Positions 51,200 through 64,000 of a DNA stretch of 64,000 nucleotides are shown piece after piece. The notes under the pieces were generated by a model. The model was not told where the DNA came from, searched no databases, and saw nothing but the letters and a program-made list of their open reading frames with translations. This DNA is from Perca fluviatilis (taxonomy: Eukaryota; Chordata; Actinopteri; Perciformes; Percidae): positions 9,309,265-9,373,264 of the forward strand of contig NC_053134.1 of the NCBI RefSeq assembly GCF_010015445.1, written 5' to 3'. Position numbers and translations under genes: made by a program. The number at the start of each line of letters is the position of its first letter. Positions within the stretch are counted from its first letter, which is position 1.

Positions 51200-53889
51200 C
51201 TGCAATGTTGAGAGAACAAAGAAATGCTTTAGACTGAAAAAGATGGTGGAAACAGATCATGAGATGTGTGGTTTAATTTCAGCTGTGATAGCCAATTCCA
51301 GGGGGTTTATGAGGATAATAAAATGAATTTTAAAAAAACCCCATTATCAACAGAATTACAGAAAAACCAAATAGAAATGAGAATGTGACATGAAAACAGT
51401 GTCTGTGAATGGTAAAAAGGACAAAGAAAAGCAGAATTGACTCAAACATAATAAAAGCACAAAGCAGAAGAGGGCAAGTAAATATCTTATGAGGCACGAA
51501 CGTATTGTGAAGACAGAGAGATTAAAATAAGACTGTAGGAAAGTCACAGCTGAGAAGCATGCTCTAACACAGTACGAGATGTCTTGATATTGAAATGACT
51601 GACGTGGTTAAACATGAAAGACAGTGATCAACAGGTGGCATAAATGATAGGAACTAATCATTTTAAAGGCAGCGATGAATTCATCTTTTCCTGTATGGTT
51701 TAGTGTGATTTTATGTTCCGTTTTGGGATTTTAGGTGATCTTACATTTTCTGCATTGAGAAACATGTTTTTTTTTTCTATCAATAAAGAAAAAAGCACAA
51801 AAATAATTATAATAAACCAAAATGAACAGATTTTTTGGCCACTTGGGGGTCACCGATTTATCCTATAAGTGTCGGACTTAAGATGGACAAAATAAAACAC
51901 ATTGATCTTCCTTGTCAAAACCTGGCACCTACTGTTCATTACAATGCAACTTGGCCAGCAACAGCTCATATAGAGATGTGGGTGTGTTATGCTATTAGGG
52001 GCTAATGTAGCCTCAAGCTGCTAGCCTTGAGCAGAGATGAAGAGCAGGCTACAGAGGTCTGGCAACTTCACTTCTTTTTAACTCCACACCTCTAGATTTC
52101 TTTTCATTTTCAAACTTGTAGTCCTTAGCCCCAAACGATGCAGACTCGAGTGACATCACTTTAGGCTTTTTACAACTTTTTTCAAATATGCAGTAGTACT
52201 CCCCAACACCTGTACACAGACTTTAAAGTGTAAAATAGGAGCAGTTATATGGTAACTTCCATCTACTGTATATTAGCTAAAATTCCATTAAACATCAGCT
52301 CCCATTAGGATCATTGTTACCAAAGGAGGCATTTGATCATCGATCTGTCAGGAGCCTAAGCACTGACAATGAAAAGGCAGTCGGATTTGAGAATGCTTTC
52401 ACTTAATTAGGTTCAGGATGTCTGTACCTCACAATAAAGTGGTTTCAGTTTGTAATACAGTGCAGCAAGGTAAAGGGCACACATTTTCCTTTGACTTTCC
52501 CATTCATCTGACTTTGACCTTTAAAAAGGTACGCCACATTTTCGCTGTTTATAACATTGTTCAAGCACAACAACCACAAATCTATCTTGGATGATGAAAG
52601 AAAACAATCAGTAGCAGCTGGCATCGATACGTGATCCATGCTCGCACACACACAAAGTAATAAAACATATGCTCCAGCAATGTTTCTATAGTTAAATTCA
52701 CAGGCGCATGTAGATGCACACTCCATCTCCCTGATTCAATTTCTCTTCTTCCTGTCTTTCAAGTGCTGCCACGGTCTTCCCTCTGGGATGCTACAAGCGT
52801 ATGCAAATGGAGGGATCGAATTATGGGGTGACTGCTTGAATTATGCGCCAGCCTTCCCAGTGTTGGCCTGGCAAGACTCCAATCGCACAGTAAAAACATT
52901 CGTCTCACTGAGCCGCCAGCGGAATGGTGACAACATGGAAATTAACAAAAGCGACACAAAGAAATTCAGCAATGTTTTTTTCAGACTGTCAGCTTCTCTC
53001 TGTCACAATAAGCCAAATAAGATTTATATTTATATACAACAGCTTATTTAAAACTCAAAGCATATTTTGAAAAGTATGATATCAGCAAGGGACAGATAGG
53101 AGTTTCGCTTTTCTTCCCAAACACGGTCAATCAATTAAAGGCTTTCTGTCCAGAATACCTACGTCAGAATATCTAAGTCAGCGTGAAGGACACAGTGAGC
53201 CAAAGAGGCAACAACAGAGCAGTTCTCAGTGTGGGAGACAGAACCTGAGCTGAGCTGGACAGACAGAAAGGAGGGGCACTACCAGGCATCACTGACCGAG
53301 GTGATCCTCAGGGTAGAGTCGCTGTTAACTCAGGCGTACCAGACATTTAGTTGGACATGGGTGTCAGAGTGCCCCACGGCCAAAAGTTGAGAAGGGACAA
53401 GAGACACAAAGAGAGACTGAGAGAAGGAGAGCGTAAAAGGAGCTGTCCATGGTGCTGAAAGCCTTTAGACTGAAGGCTAATCAGACCTGGCAGCTCGGGT
53501 GCAGAAAGCTACATGAACCCTGTGGTGTCAAACTTGCACCTAGCTTTTAAGATAACCGGTGTCGCATCCTTCTGTACAGTAACTTCACCCTTTAGTGACG
53601 CAAAACCAGTATAACACCGGTTATGAGGGCATACTATCTTGCTTATTCAAGGTCCATAATGAGAAGGGAAAAGTCCCTAAACCTACACAGTGTGTGATGG
53701 CGCACACTTATGCCCCACCCCACCTCACCTCAGCCCCGGCAGGTAGTGATAATTGGAATTTGATTGAGATTGTGCCTTGTTTTCAATTTCTGCCCAAAAC
53801 TCCAATCTAGGAGCTCTGAACTGGGAAGTGTTTCCACTTGGGAAGCTTTTCTGCTCCAAGGGTGCCGAAAAAACAAAATTGCCAAAGGT

Positions 53890-54019
<130 letters not shown>

Positions 54020-56143
54020 TTGACACACAACAAGGCTACATTTGTTCACCCATAAGAAAACACAATCTCCTTAATTTCAATGAGAGGCTAGCCTTGAATT
54101 ATTCAGATATGATGACACTAAAATTGATGGCAGCGTGTGTGAATCTTTCAGCCCTTTATTAATATGTATCTCCATTACATGAGAGAGACTGGCAGCTTCA
54201 CATAACATCCACAGCAGAAAACCCGATTCTATCCACCTCTATTCAAATGCCCGTTCCATGTTCGCTCGATGTTCTATAAAACCGGCCTCATTGTAGCGGT
54301 GTGCAAAACTAATTGTTTGCAAGGTACATGGTTGAATATGCATGATATTCAAGCTCAAAACAGCACAAATAGTTCCATTATGCTCATGCAATCACTGGGC
54401 AATCACTCCATCCCATTAAAACTTAAATAGAAGCGCTTGATTTGTTTAAGCAAGGTTAGTGATTATACTCCACCCACACACAGGGAGGAGAAGAGTAACC
54501 TAACTTTTGCTTCCGTGATCTAATTTTAATGGCAGTAAGGCTAAACACCATTAGCTTTGTTTTCTATTTCTGCTATGATCTAATCTCAGCATCTTGTCCA
54601 TCATGCACAAGGCCCTGGGCTGTCTTCCCGGGCCGACCGGACGGGATATCGATCCCTGGTGGTCAGCTCCTCCAGGTTTGGTGGGGACAGAGCTGTAAGT
54701 GTGAACATGGCCGACAGTCTGTGTTCTACTGGCAGAGAGCCGAAATCATCACTCTCTTGCTGTCTTCTTCCTTTCTCTTTCTCTCTTTTGTTTCCAACTA
54801 TTCTATCTTGCACACACACATCCAATGAATCACTGTCTAGTTACACAGTGATTCCCTGGGAGGCTGGAGGAGGCTCAGTGAATCAAACCCTCCTCCTTTT
54901 CTTTCTTTACAAAGCAGACCTTCACCAGAGGTCTGCATGCTTCTTAGATCGGCTTCTGGTCATCCGTGTGCACACGATCCGAGGTGAAAGGTGAAACCAG
55001 GCAGCTGACTCATAATGTACAATTTTCCCATGATAGTACTAGAAAGGGGAGTTTATGTAAGTGTGCGGGGGCTTATGTGCAGAAGGCTACCTTGGGATGT
55101 GTGCGACTAAGACGAGGAAAAATGTCTGCCTGGCTGTCGTGTAGGTGTGCGTACACAACCTGTGTGAATCAAACCATGTGGCTCAGCATTTGTGTGAGTG
55201 TGTGGGTGGGCTGCAGTGAGGGAGAATGTGGCCTGTTAGAGGAAATCTAAATGGGCGAGCGTACATGTGAACGAGCTGAAAGTCTCAGCAGCTAATTACT
55301 GCCCTGTGTCTCTGCTGGTGTGGCAACGAGATACAGCCTGTTAATGGTCTACATAGCCACTAATGAGGCTGTCTGCCATGCACTCACACACAAATACACA
55401 CACACGCACATATGCTGGCACAAACACATACACACAGGCGCAATAATTACTGGTGATGAGAGACAGAGTGCCCATTTGTTGGGCAAAAACAGCTCATGAG
55501 ACAAACAAAAATTTAAAGGATGGCTAAATACCATAACTGTATTACGAGTGGGGGGTTTTCAAGGTGATGAGGCTTAATTGACTGGATTGTTTGATCATAA
55601 ATAGCTCAATGTTTGGACGGTGAATTAGCGGTCAGCTTAGCTCTAATGCCTTGCTTTTGATGGTGAGTTCTTTGGTCATGACACATGCCAGGGGTAACAT
55701 AAAAACAAAGATTCACATCTTTAGAATGACATCTAAAACAAAATCATGTTTATGGCAGTATAGCTGTCTGACTACAGTTTATAGATTTTACTCATAATAA
55801 AATGCTGCCCTTAAAGGAATAGTTGGGCATTTATACAAATGTTATATAAAACCGAAGTGTAAAATGTGGTTTTGTGTGTCAAAAACGTCACTTTCCTTCA
55901 TGATTGTCTCTTTTGTTGATGATTATACCTAAAGTATGTCTCAAAATTCTTGTGACAATGATTTATTGATGCTTATGAGCTACATGTATTCTCTGCATTA
56001 CACGAATAACACACTGCTGCTCTCTTTGGCTCTTTACTGTGTCCATGACAACATCAAGCTGAGCAAGACGAGCAAGCTGACTCTCTCTGTGCTTAATTCT
56101 CACTCTGTAGTAGTACAACCATCACCTTATTTTTCTGCTTACT

Positions 56144-56148
<5 letters not shown>

Positions 56149-56189
<41 letters not shown>

Positions 56190-56194
56190 CGTGC

Positions 56195-56232
<38 letters not shown>
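56149..56232. repeat. Compound (TG)n(GA)n microsatellite
   Basis: TG run 56149-56186, a short 'gcgtgcgtgcat' interruption, then GA to 56232. It directly precedes the 5' edge of the LINE fragment. Confidence 0.95.
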
Positions 56233-56234
<2 letters not shown>

Positions 56235-56275
56235 AATCAAGAAGAGCATTTTCTGCAAATCAAGAAGAGCATTTT

Positions 56276-57332
56276 ATGTAATTAAAAGAAAAATCAGAAC
56301 AGACATTCCAATTAAAATTTGGTTAAAAATATTTAAATCAGTAATAGAACCCATTGCTCTATATTGCAGCAAAATATGGGGCCCGCTCAGTAGACATTTA
56401 AAATTTACTGACTGGGACAATCACCCAATTGAGAAATTCCATGTAGAATTTTGTAGAAACCTTCTACACCTACCAAGACACATCCCAAATAATGCCTGCC
56501 GAGCAGAACTAGGCCAATATCCCCTCCAAATTACAATTGAAAAAAGATCCATCAAATTCTACAACCACCTGAAAACAAGCGACCCCCATTGTTTGTTTCC
56601 ACTACAAAGCACTACAAGTAGTAGTAGATAACTTTATTGTCCCCGTGGGGCAGCTGGGTTTGCGGCACAATCGCAAGGCACTTTATAACAAGACATCAGA
56701 CATATGATACAAACAAATAATTATTATATCAGACACCGACAAACAAAACATGAAGAATATACATCACACACTACAATACACTATACACCCTTGGGTATGG
56801 TCAATAATACCAAGAGAGAAACATAGAGAAAAGTCCCCTCAGTCAGCTAGCCCTGTCCCTCAGCTCCCTCAGCTCCCTCACCTCACAGCCCCCAGAACCT
56901 CAGGACACCCCTGAAACCATCCGGACAAACCAAATCATCTGCAGACAAAAACAGAAATACATGACCTATTGGAAATGGATTGTTACCTAGCCCTAAACCG
57001 AGAGTACACAGTAGCTGAATACTTGAGCACCATACGTGACCACAGACTCAGAAAGACTCTGAGCAGGTACAGGCTGAGTGGACACAGTCTGGCTGTGGAG
57101 ACCGGCCACCTGCAGAGACAGAGCAACACTTCCTGCTTCAATGTAGCACATATACTGACATCAGAACTCAGTTCTTTACCAAAATGAAATGTAAACTCCC
57201 AGATTTTGATACACTTACCACCCAGACAAAAATGCAACATCTACTTGGAGAAAATAGTGTGAGCGCTGTAGAAGCAGCGAGATATGTGAGTGCATGTCAT
57301 AGCCTGAGAGACAACCAGCACAACAACACCTA
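56276..57332 (+). pseudogene. LINE ORF remnant (reverse-transcriptase C-terminal region)
   Basis: First piece: about 56259-56615, with IWLKIFKSVIEPIALYCSKI, WGPLSRHLKFTDWDNHPIEK and FHVEFCRNLLHLPRHIPNNA CRAELGQYPL; this is the segment after the polymerase domain in several fish LINE proteins. Second piece: about 56940-57332, with EMDCYLALNREYTVAEYLS and YRLSGHSLAVETG, then a frame change to HFLLQCSTYTDIRTQFF, ending NQHNNT and a stop. The usual Cys/His cluster between the two parts of the second piece is lost. Broken by an insertion, a deletion and at least one frame shift; not functional. Confidence 0.75.
56616..56860 (-). mobile_element. Fragment of a second LINE 3' end, nested in the first
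   Basis: On the minus strand it ends 'ccccacggggacaataaagt' followed by 'tatctactactact', a typical tail of another fish LINE group. It interrupts the first LINE's open frame just after CLFPLQS. The far boundary, about 56860, is approximate. Confidence 0.6.
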
Positions 57333-57655
57333 ATATCTGTAGTTCATCTCCCCACAGTTTACTCTACCTTCTCATTTACTCCTCTACTTCATGGGTTTAG
57401 TTCATGTTTTTTTGTTGTTGTTTTTTGCTTTTGTCTTTGTTTTCTTTCTTACGTTGACACTAGCGATTTTACTGTATATTGATATATTGTTGTTGCTTTC
57501 CTGTTTAAAAAAAAAAATATTTAACATTTTTTAAATGTATATATTTTAGTTTACTCAATTTTTTGTATGTATGTATTTCTTCATTATTATCCTTGATGCT
57601 TTGGCAATATTGTTATTTCTGACATTCATGCCAATAAAGCAATTTGAATTGAATT

Positions 57656-57658
<3 letters not shown>

Positions 57659-57749
<91 letters not shown>
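57659..57749. repeat. (GA)n microsatellite, 91 bp
   Basis: Starts at once after the LINE 3' end. It may be the other half of the GA tract into which the LINE went, or may have grown from its tail. Confidence 0.95.
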
Positions 57750-57753
<4 letters not shown>

Positions 57754-58734
57754 AAATTATTGATGAAGCTCAATTTGTGACCCTTCCTCACCAGCCATTT
57801 GTGATCTCTGATGCTGGACATTAGAAGTGTGTCATCGTAGCAAGGGCACCATAAAATAGACACAACAGTATTGTTGGACTGTGGATGTGGGTGTTTAAGG
57901 GCCTTAATGCTGTCAATCCCTCGTCTACTTTAATTTATGTATGTGTGTGTGTGTGTGTTCTCCCTGAGTCCAGATGCTAACAGGTGGTAGCTCTGTCCAC
58001 TGCATAAAGAGTCATTCAAAAAAAAATCCGTCATGCAAAAATATGTACACACACAGACTTTTTAAACTTAGTCAGCACTCAGTGCTGGTTCAATCCTCCG
58101 TTTCAGATTGTGTTTTTGGTAAATATGATGAGCTGTGTGCTCGCCCCTAAACAGGCCAGTCTTTGGAGAGTTTGCCAGAGACGGGAGCGTAACTGTTTGG
58201 TGATGGAGTCGGTGGCCTCTCTCTGTACTACACTGGTGAGTGTGCACAAGCACTTAACAGCCAGTTCAATTAGACTGTGTGGCCAGTGTCCAGTGGTTCA
58301 AATGTGCAGCGGGCCAAATTGTGATGTGTGAAGAGCGGGAACATCATTTAGCAGCATGGTGACAGTTTTATTACGATGGGTAATAGCTTGGCTAAACGCT
58401 CGAAGCTGGCCTTTCTGAGGAAGTTGGGTGGGAAAATAGAATCAGCTGGGAGTCCTACACAGCTCGCACTTTAATATGCAGTATGTTGCTAAAAATTATT
58501 GTGTTTGTGTTTATGTGGGCATAATCAATGCATGACTAGGAACAAACATGACAATGTATCCAAAATCTAGGGAAGTAAATAAACCACAAAGATCAAGTAG
58601 CTCAAAGATTCACTTTAAAAAAAAAAGTCAAAACTTTGCTGAAATAAATCGACCTTCAGGGGAAACAAACACATTCAAGAGTTTAAGCCTTGAAGTTAGA
58701 CACATAAGCCATTCAGGCACTTGAAAGGTATATG

Positions 58735-58850
58735 GCTTAAACTAACGATTATTCATTATCAATTATTCAGTTGATTATCTTCTAAATGAATAGATTGTTT
58801 GGTCTATAAAATGGGGGAAAGGACTGAAAAAATGCCCAAGCTCTCAGACT
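58735..58850. repeat. Dispersed repeat family C, fragment
   Basis: 'taaactaacgattattcatt', 'gttgattatcttctaaatg' and 'gtttggtctataaaatgg' are the start of the family C consensus as seen across this window. Confidence 0.55.
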
Positions 58851-58888
58851 CACTACTGATGCTTCAGTAGTGCCATTCTCAAGTCAGT

Positions 58889-59123
58889 GGTCCCTGGACT
58901 TTTTTGCTTGTTAAACCAACCAATATCTCCTTGCAACCCCTCATCATAAGTTGCATGTCAATTACTTGTGCAGTTCAACTGAAGATTGATTTTACCTTCT
59001 CAGATTATTTTAAGAGGCTCAAATAGGTAAAAAGAAAATAGAAAAAAAGTCAGAATAATTTTTAAACCAGGCAATCATGTAATAACCCACTGGATTCCTC
59101 TTCGACTCCCAAGTTGGAAACCA
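58889..59123. repeat. CAGTGGT-ended non-autonomous repeat, about 235 bp
   Basis: Left end 'cagtggtccctgg'; the inverse of the right end reads 'cagtggtttccaac'. Interior is AT-rich, with no coding potential. Related to the fragment at 40410-40500. Confidence 0.45.
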
Positions 59124-60838
59124 CTGCTCAAATGTCTTCCTGTTAGCATAAACACAGCATCCTAAGCCCTTGCTGTATTACCATTTTAGAGCATGTGGGA
59201 ATCAATTAAAGAGGTAAAAGTCAACTAAACTAACATCACAATACTTTAAGAAAAGTAACAGACCATTAGCTTTGCCACATGAGAAATCTACATATGTGTG
59301 CATCTTCTTAGTCCCAGACTCCTTGTTTATCTCCATCATGAAGAAAAAAGTTTAAAGAAAAAATTACAAAGACTTCAGTGTGACCGTTTTCTCCCAGGAG
59401 GGTCTGAAGTCTCTGATCTTAATGAGCTTAAAGTCTGACAGTGTTTTCCTGCTTAAATCCACAAAATACTCTCAACACATCTACAATGTCTAAAACCCCA
59501 CCCAGCAGGGATATTTGACACCTTTTCTTGTCATTTCTACAGATATGTGCAATACGCAGTCATGCTACCGTAAGAGCAGACTGGGTGGCACGGACGTTTT
59601 TCCCACCTCTAGCACCCACAGCTTGTCAAGTCACAGGACAGATGTGACACCGCACCCTGGCGTATTGTTGTGTAGTGGAGCTAGGCCGTACACAGATTAG
59701 AAATAATGAGATGAAATATAGCATGTAAATAAGGTTGCCATTTTCTCCACGGGCCAACAGGCTGCTTTTTAGATGAGAGCGCTTGTTTTGACCTTCTAAA
59801 GCTCTGCCGTGAGTGAGGAACCCTTGACAGATGGCGGGAGCGCTTCACCGCTAGCTTCCAGGCAGATGGGAGACTTTGTGTTTTTATGTTTGTGTGTGGG
59901 GAGAGTGTGGACAGATTGGAGACTTTTGAGATGGTGGCACAAAACTTTTGACCTCTCCCATGCGTGTATGTGTGTTTATGTGTTGGCAGATGATATTTTA
60001 GAGGTACTGGCTTAAATTCTTTTATTTTTCTCTCTTTTTTTTTTGGATAAGAAAATGTCCTCATCACTGGTAGAAGCTTATTTCTGCACTCTGTTTCTCT
60101 TATCCCGGTTTGTTGGCTCCCTTCTCGCTGACAGGGACATGGTGAGTGTAATAAAGAAATAAAGGGCAATAAATCTATTCAAAGGGCGCTGCTGACCTTT
60201 GTGGGTGAGTCTCAGTGGTGTCTGTGGCACCAGACAGTTGGCATTATGATTGGGAGGTGACATTACACAACACAAAGAGGCAACTAATACAACGAAACGT
60301 ACAAATTGTCTTCCAGCAATAGTAGTATTGGCTTCCAGTCTTGCTTTGCGGCCTCCACAATTCCTAAAGTTCAAGTTTTCAGTTTTGGCATGCCAAGATA
60401 AATCAAGCACAAATCGTAATTCTGTCATCACATAGAGGGGTATCATTTTAAAGAACATTTAACAGCAAGATTTAACAAAATGCAGGCACCAGATACTATC
60501 TGCTTGGTTAATGAAGAGCCACGGTTGCCGCTTTTCTTTTTTTAGATTTAATTAAAATCTAACGTTTTAATCTTCAACGTCGGAGCTTTGGCTGAGTCTT
60601 AGCTGGCAGATGCACTGCCTCCACAATTCAATAAGAAGGCAAGCTCAGTTTGTAGGCAGATCACAGCTTACACACATCTTATGTTCTGTCTTTTGAGCCG
60701 TACACACATTTAGGGAAGACATGACAGTGAATCTTTCTTCTTTTTCTTTCACTGTCAAAGTTATCGCCATTAGAAGTAAACTGTCTGAAGGTTTCAGCCT
60801 TCTTGAGGAACCAACACAGACACTTCTACACCCCCCCC

Positions 60839-60988
<150 letters not shown>

Positions 60989-61047
60989 GAGAGCTACCTG
61001 TTGATTCTGCAAATCATAACCCTGTGACACACAAAAGAGCTCAATGG

Positions 61048-61206
61048 TGTTTTAGCCCCCAACGTCTCCTTCCAGGCAGCACTGCAACCGTTGACTTCAA
61101 GGCACCTAACCTTAACCCTAACCATAACCATAACCATAACCATAGCCTAATCCTAGTGCCTTCCAGGCAGCGCTGCCTGCAAGGAGAAGTTGGGGGCTTA
61201 AAACAC
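61048..61206. mobile_element. 159-bp inverted-repeat element with telomere-like core
   Basis: Left arm begins GTGTTTTAGCCCCCAACGTC; the inverse of the right arm begins GTGTTTTAAGCCCCCAACTT, and similarity runs for about 39 bp. The core (about 61108-61146) is 'ccttaaccctaacc' followed by several 'ataacc' units. Whole element folds into a long hairpin. No coding potential. Confidence 0.75.
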
Positions 61207-61821
61207 AGATAAACCACAAAAGAGGGCAGTGTATGATTATGACTGTCAGAGGGCCATACATTCTGAAAAACACAGGGTAGAAAGCACTTCAGAGCCATTT
61301 GTAGCCACCAGTATTTTGTCGAAAAACTGTGCTACAGTACTTTTGACAAGCTTTAATTTTGGGGCTTTTATCCGCGGCTCACACAAGGTAAAATTTGCCA
61401 TACATACTGAAACTGGCATGATAAAAACATCTAAAAGTAATTCAGGACTGCAAAAAGCATGCACCATAATGAAAGGGTCAGTGAGCAGAGCAGAGAGGCA
61501 TAGTCTACTTAAGTAAAGTGAAGGAGGCTGTATTTCTAACCGGGAAAAAAAAAAAGAAGAGGAATAGGAAAGGCACTTGAGAGGAGCTGTGCATCAGTCA
61601 GCCATTGTTAAGCACTGCAGGACTGGTTGATAGGTTTCTGCAGCCTTTGGACTGGACCACACATACAGACACACTTAGCTACAAACGGTAAAAGATGACA
61701 TCGATGAATACGCAAACAGATATGTTAGGAAGGCAAATATGGAATAGACACGGAGAGATTCAAGAGCTTGTGTTAAGTCACCATTCTTCCCAGAATCCCT
61801 ACCTGCAGTCACTGATCTTAC

Positions 61822-62499
61822 CTGTTCCACCTCTCTGAACCACCAGGCTGGTCTCGGCTCCCACTGCACACTCCTTGAGAAGCTCCACCACCTGGGTGTG
61901 TGCGAATCCCTGCACGTTTTGCTTATTAATCTCCACGATCAGGTCACCCTCGAACAGACCCGGGCAGCCCAGAGGCTCTAGCACTTGTTTGACTCGCTGG
62001 CCTGTAGCGCTGTCAGCGATAGTGAAGCCAAAACCTTCCATGCCCTTCACCATGGTTAGCGTCAGTAGCTCCCCTTGGGTCGCCCCCGACGACGCCATGG
62101 AAACGCTGTCAGGAGGTGTGGTGCCGGTGGTGGGAGGAAGCGAGCCGTCTAAGTGGGTGTCACCCGGGTGAGGGGTGAGCAGCTGCTGCTGGGCATTGAC
62201 CTGGTCCTGACCGGGGTCTGTGACGAAGCGCGCCGTGCGGGAGAGATAGTCCAGGTAGTTGTCGTAGCCCGTCCTGCCGTTCACCATGATGGGCCGCTGC
62301 TCCATGATGCCCAGCGGGGAGATGATGGTAGTGTTGTTGTTGGTGTTGGCAGCTTCCTCTGGGTCGTAGGGCAAAGGGTATCCACGGCACAAGACAAGGG
62401 TGACGCTTTGGCCAATTGGCACCGACTGGAAGAGTTTGACCACATCGGCGTGGGTGGTGCCCAGGACGCACACATCGTTGATGTAGACAATGACATCCC
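61822..62499 (-). CDS. magi2: magi2 exon: end of PDZ2, linker, PDZ3
   Basis: Largest internal exon here (678 nt; starts with 2 nt of a split codon, ends with 1 nt). It opens with GDVIVYINDVCVLG and ends PDZ2 at about residue 45 with the LCRGYPLP motif. An Asn/Thr-rich linker of about 100 residues follows, containing VSMASSGATQ just before PDZ3. PDZ3 spans about residues 145-226, with the carboxylate-binding loop EGFGF and the EGDLIVEIN turn. The acceptor follows a tttgtctgcag tract and the donor is gtaaga. The MASSGATQ sequence and the DVCVLG strand are typical of MAGI2, not MAGI1 or MAGI3. The first part of PDZ2, with its own GFGF loop, is on an exon beyond the window. PDZ2-PDZ3 ligands in the family include neuroligin and PTEN-type C-termini; that role is inherited knowledge, not visible here. 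Confidence 0.95.
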
Positions 62500-64000
62500 C
62501 TGCAGACAAAAGTATGGACAGATAGAAACAAAATGCTGTAATGGCTGGAACACGGGAATTAATAGTAGCTACAGAGTCAAACTGCAACTTCCAGTGACTG
62601 TTTGACAAGCAGGAAAACTCCATTTAAAATCTGTAGCAATGCAAATGACTAAAAGTCCAGCCCTACAATATAACTTTGCTGAACAGTGTGTTGTGTGATT
62701 CATTCCATTTGTCTAGACTTTCAAGACAGGCAGAAAACTAGGGGAGAGAGGGGAAGGAAGAGGGTTCCCAGCCATAGACAGGGATGCTAACGATGTAATA
62801 TCATTGTTTATTATGTATGTCTGTTTTTAGTAGCCTTCAACGAACCCCATTTCCCACAAACCTAAGACATTCTTGAGGTAGCTAGATTGACAGATTAAGA
62901 CAAAAATACATTTGTGAAGGTTCTTGCATGCTCAGGCATGTGTCCCAAATATGCCATTTGTTTTGATTAGTGAAACATGTCTAAATTAACAGGAAAGGAA
63001 ATGGTATCATCTTGCAAAAGCTTGGAAGTTAAAAATTTTCGAAATTGACCTTACGAACTAGGGAGACAGGACAGGGAAGTGCAGATAGTACAGCTAAAAA
63101 GTTGGAAAGATGACAATAGATGACAGAGTTGGAGGATATGATGGATAAGGGAGATATGATGTTGTATAATATGCCCATGTTGTACGAATGCTACCAAATT
63201 AATTGCTGTTGAACTTTTTTTTTTTTAAACACAAAGGGTTCAATTCTTAATAGCAACTGCTATTAAGTAATACTGTAGTAAACCCCTGGTCAGAAGAGCC
63301 AGTAAAAGAAACCCTTAATGAGAAACTGCATTACGTTACAGATGCTCGTACTAATCCGAAGGTGATGACAGGACTGAGGCTCTCTACAGCTATAGGAGTA
63401 CTCAATCAGCTGTACAGTACATTAGCACGGTCCCTCCTTTGCTTTCCCGTACAGCTATAAACACTTTCTACAGATAAACATTACCACAGATAAGGTCTTA
63501 TCTGCCTTTCAAGTGTAAAATAGTGCTGATGACAAGTGGCTAAAATGTTTGCCTTTTATGGGGCAAAGTGCTTTTTTATTTGCTTGCTGCAATATACTGC
63601 ACTGTAGATAAAACCTAGCTGACAATTAAATGCTCCCACACAAAAGCGCTCCACATCCAGGCTTATCTTTGTCTCAACCAGATTACTAAATATAGTGTTT
63701 TGTGCTCTGCTGTGCAGGCACCAAGCAGTTTTTTTGCATGCAACACTGGGGAAGTGGGAACACAAGGCACAATCCACTGACAAACAGCATTACCAAGGTT
63801 GATTATGAAAACAATTATTTTCTAATAGCAGGTATAATTGTTACACTCTTTAAAGAGAGGGCTGGCTGGGAGTATGAGTGTGTGTTGCAGAGAGAGAAAG
63901 TGAAAAACAAAGTGCCTCCATGATTAATAAGCAAAGCATGTGCATTAGTGATTGACCCTTGCCTTGCTAACCACCAGCGCCATGCTGTCCAGTTCTCTTA
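62500..64000 (-). other. magi2 intron upstream of PDZ2/3 exon (continues past window)
   Basis: No sequence resembling the first half of PDZ2 is seen on the minus strand here, so the previous exon lies beyond 64000. Content is AT-rich with a short T-run at 63217-63227; nothing else is recognised. Confidence 0.7.

Larger units (their letters stand above)
56234..57658 (+). mobile_element. 5'-truncated non-LTR retrotransposon (LINE), 3' end present
   Basis: Contains the C-terminal part of a LINE reverse-transcriptase protein in two pieces and ends 'gccaataaagcaatttgaat' followed by 'tgaattgaaag', the usual look of a fish LINE 3' end. It lies between two GA tracts. A 20-bp direct repeat at its 5' edge (56233-56252 and 56256-56275) marks a rearranged junction. 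A fragment of another element interrupts it from 56616. Family not assigned. Confidence 0.75.

Noticed and set aside
61108..61146. Possible true interstitial telomere
   Set aside because: Only two or three telomere-like units, and they are the core of an inverted-repeat element.
62153..62605. 150-codon plus-strand frame opposite the PDZ2/PDZ3 exon, and shorter ones beside it
   Set aside because: Antisense shadow of a well-supported exon; no independent motif.

Overview
The window reads as a piece of a teleost fish chromosome, probably from a spiny-rayed (percomorph-like) species; the fish-level call is an inference. It rests on an intron-rich vertebrate gene with compact introns, a Tc1-type DNA transposon, tRNA-derived SINEs, many short hAT-like non-autonomous elements of the kind common in fish, and very long CA/GA/TA microsatellites. 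There are no prokaryotic genes, operons, CRISPR arrays or plasmid or phage features.

One protein-coding gene is clear: the 3' half of magi2 (MAGI2/S-SCAM, a multi-PDZ synaptic and junctional scaffold), on the minus strand from 62499 down to a stop codon at 25534. I could place thirteen coding exons with GT-AG splice sites. All junction phases agree, giving a continuous frame of 1043 complete codons plus the stop. The exons encode the end of PDZ2, then PDZ3, PDZ4, PDZ5, a proline-rich linker with PP..DYR repeats, PDZ6 and a low-complexity basic tail. PDZ1, the guanylate-kinase-like domain, both WW domains and the start of PDZ2 lie upstream, beyond position 64000. Identity as MAGI2 rather than MAGI1 or MAGI3 rests on many remembered sequence matches; whether this is magi2a or magi2b cannot be told from here.

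Layout: 1-11538 is non-coding flank with unique-looking blocks, a 74-bp tandem duplication, a SINE and a short near-perfect hairpin (7372-7413). 11539-13167 is a complete but dead Tc1-like transposon. 13168-17279 is repeat-rich. 17280-17960 is CpG-rich and could be a promoter or first exon of a neighbouring gene. 17961-24330 is non-coding with several degraded elements. About 24330-25533 is the probable magi2 3' UTR. 25534-62499 is magi2, its introns filled with microsatellites and layered transposon remnants, including a 5'-truncated LINE with a second insertion inside it. 62500-64000 is intron.

I found no previously undescribed biological system. The most interesting points are regulatory or structural: dinucleotide repeats and a transposon end lying right against magi2 splice acceptors, two microexons (one in-frame skippable), a conserved-looking hairpin in the downstream flank, and nested mobile-element insertions.
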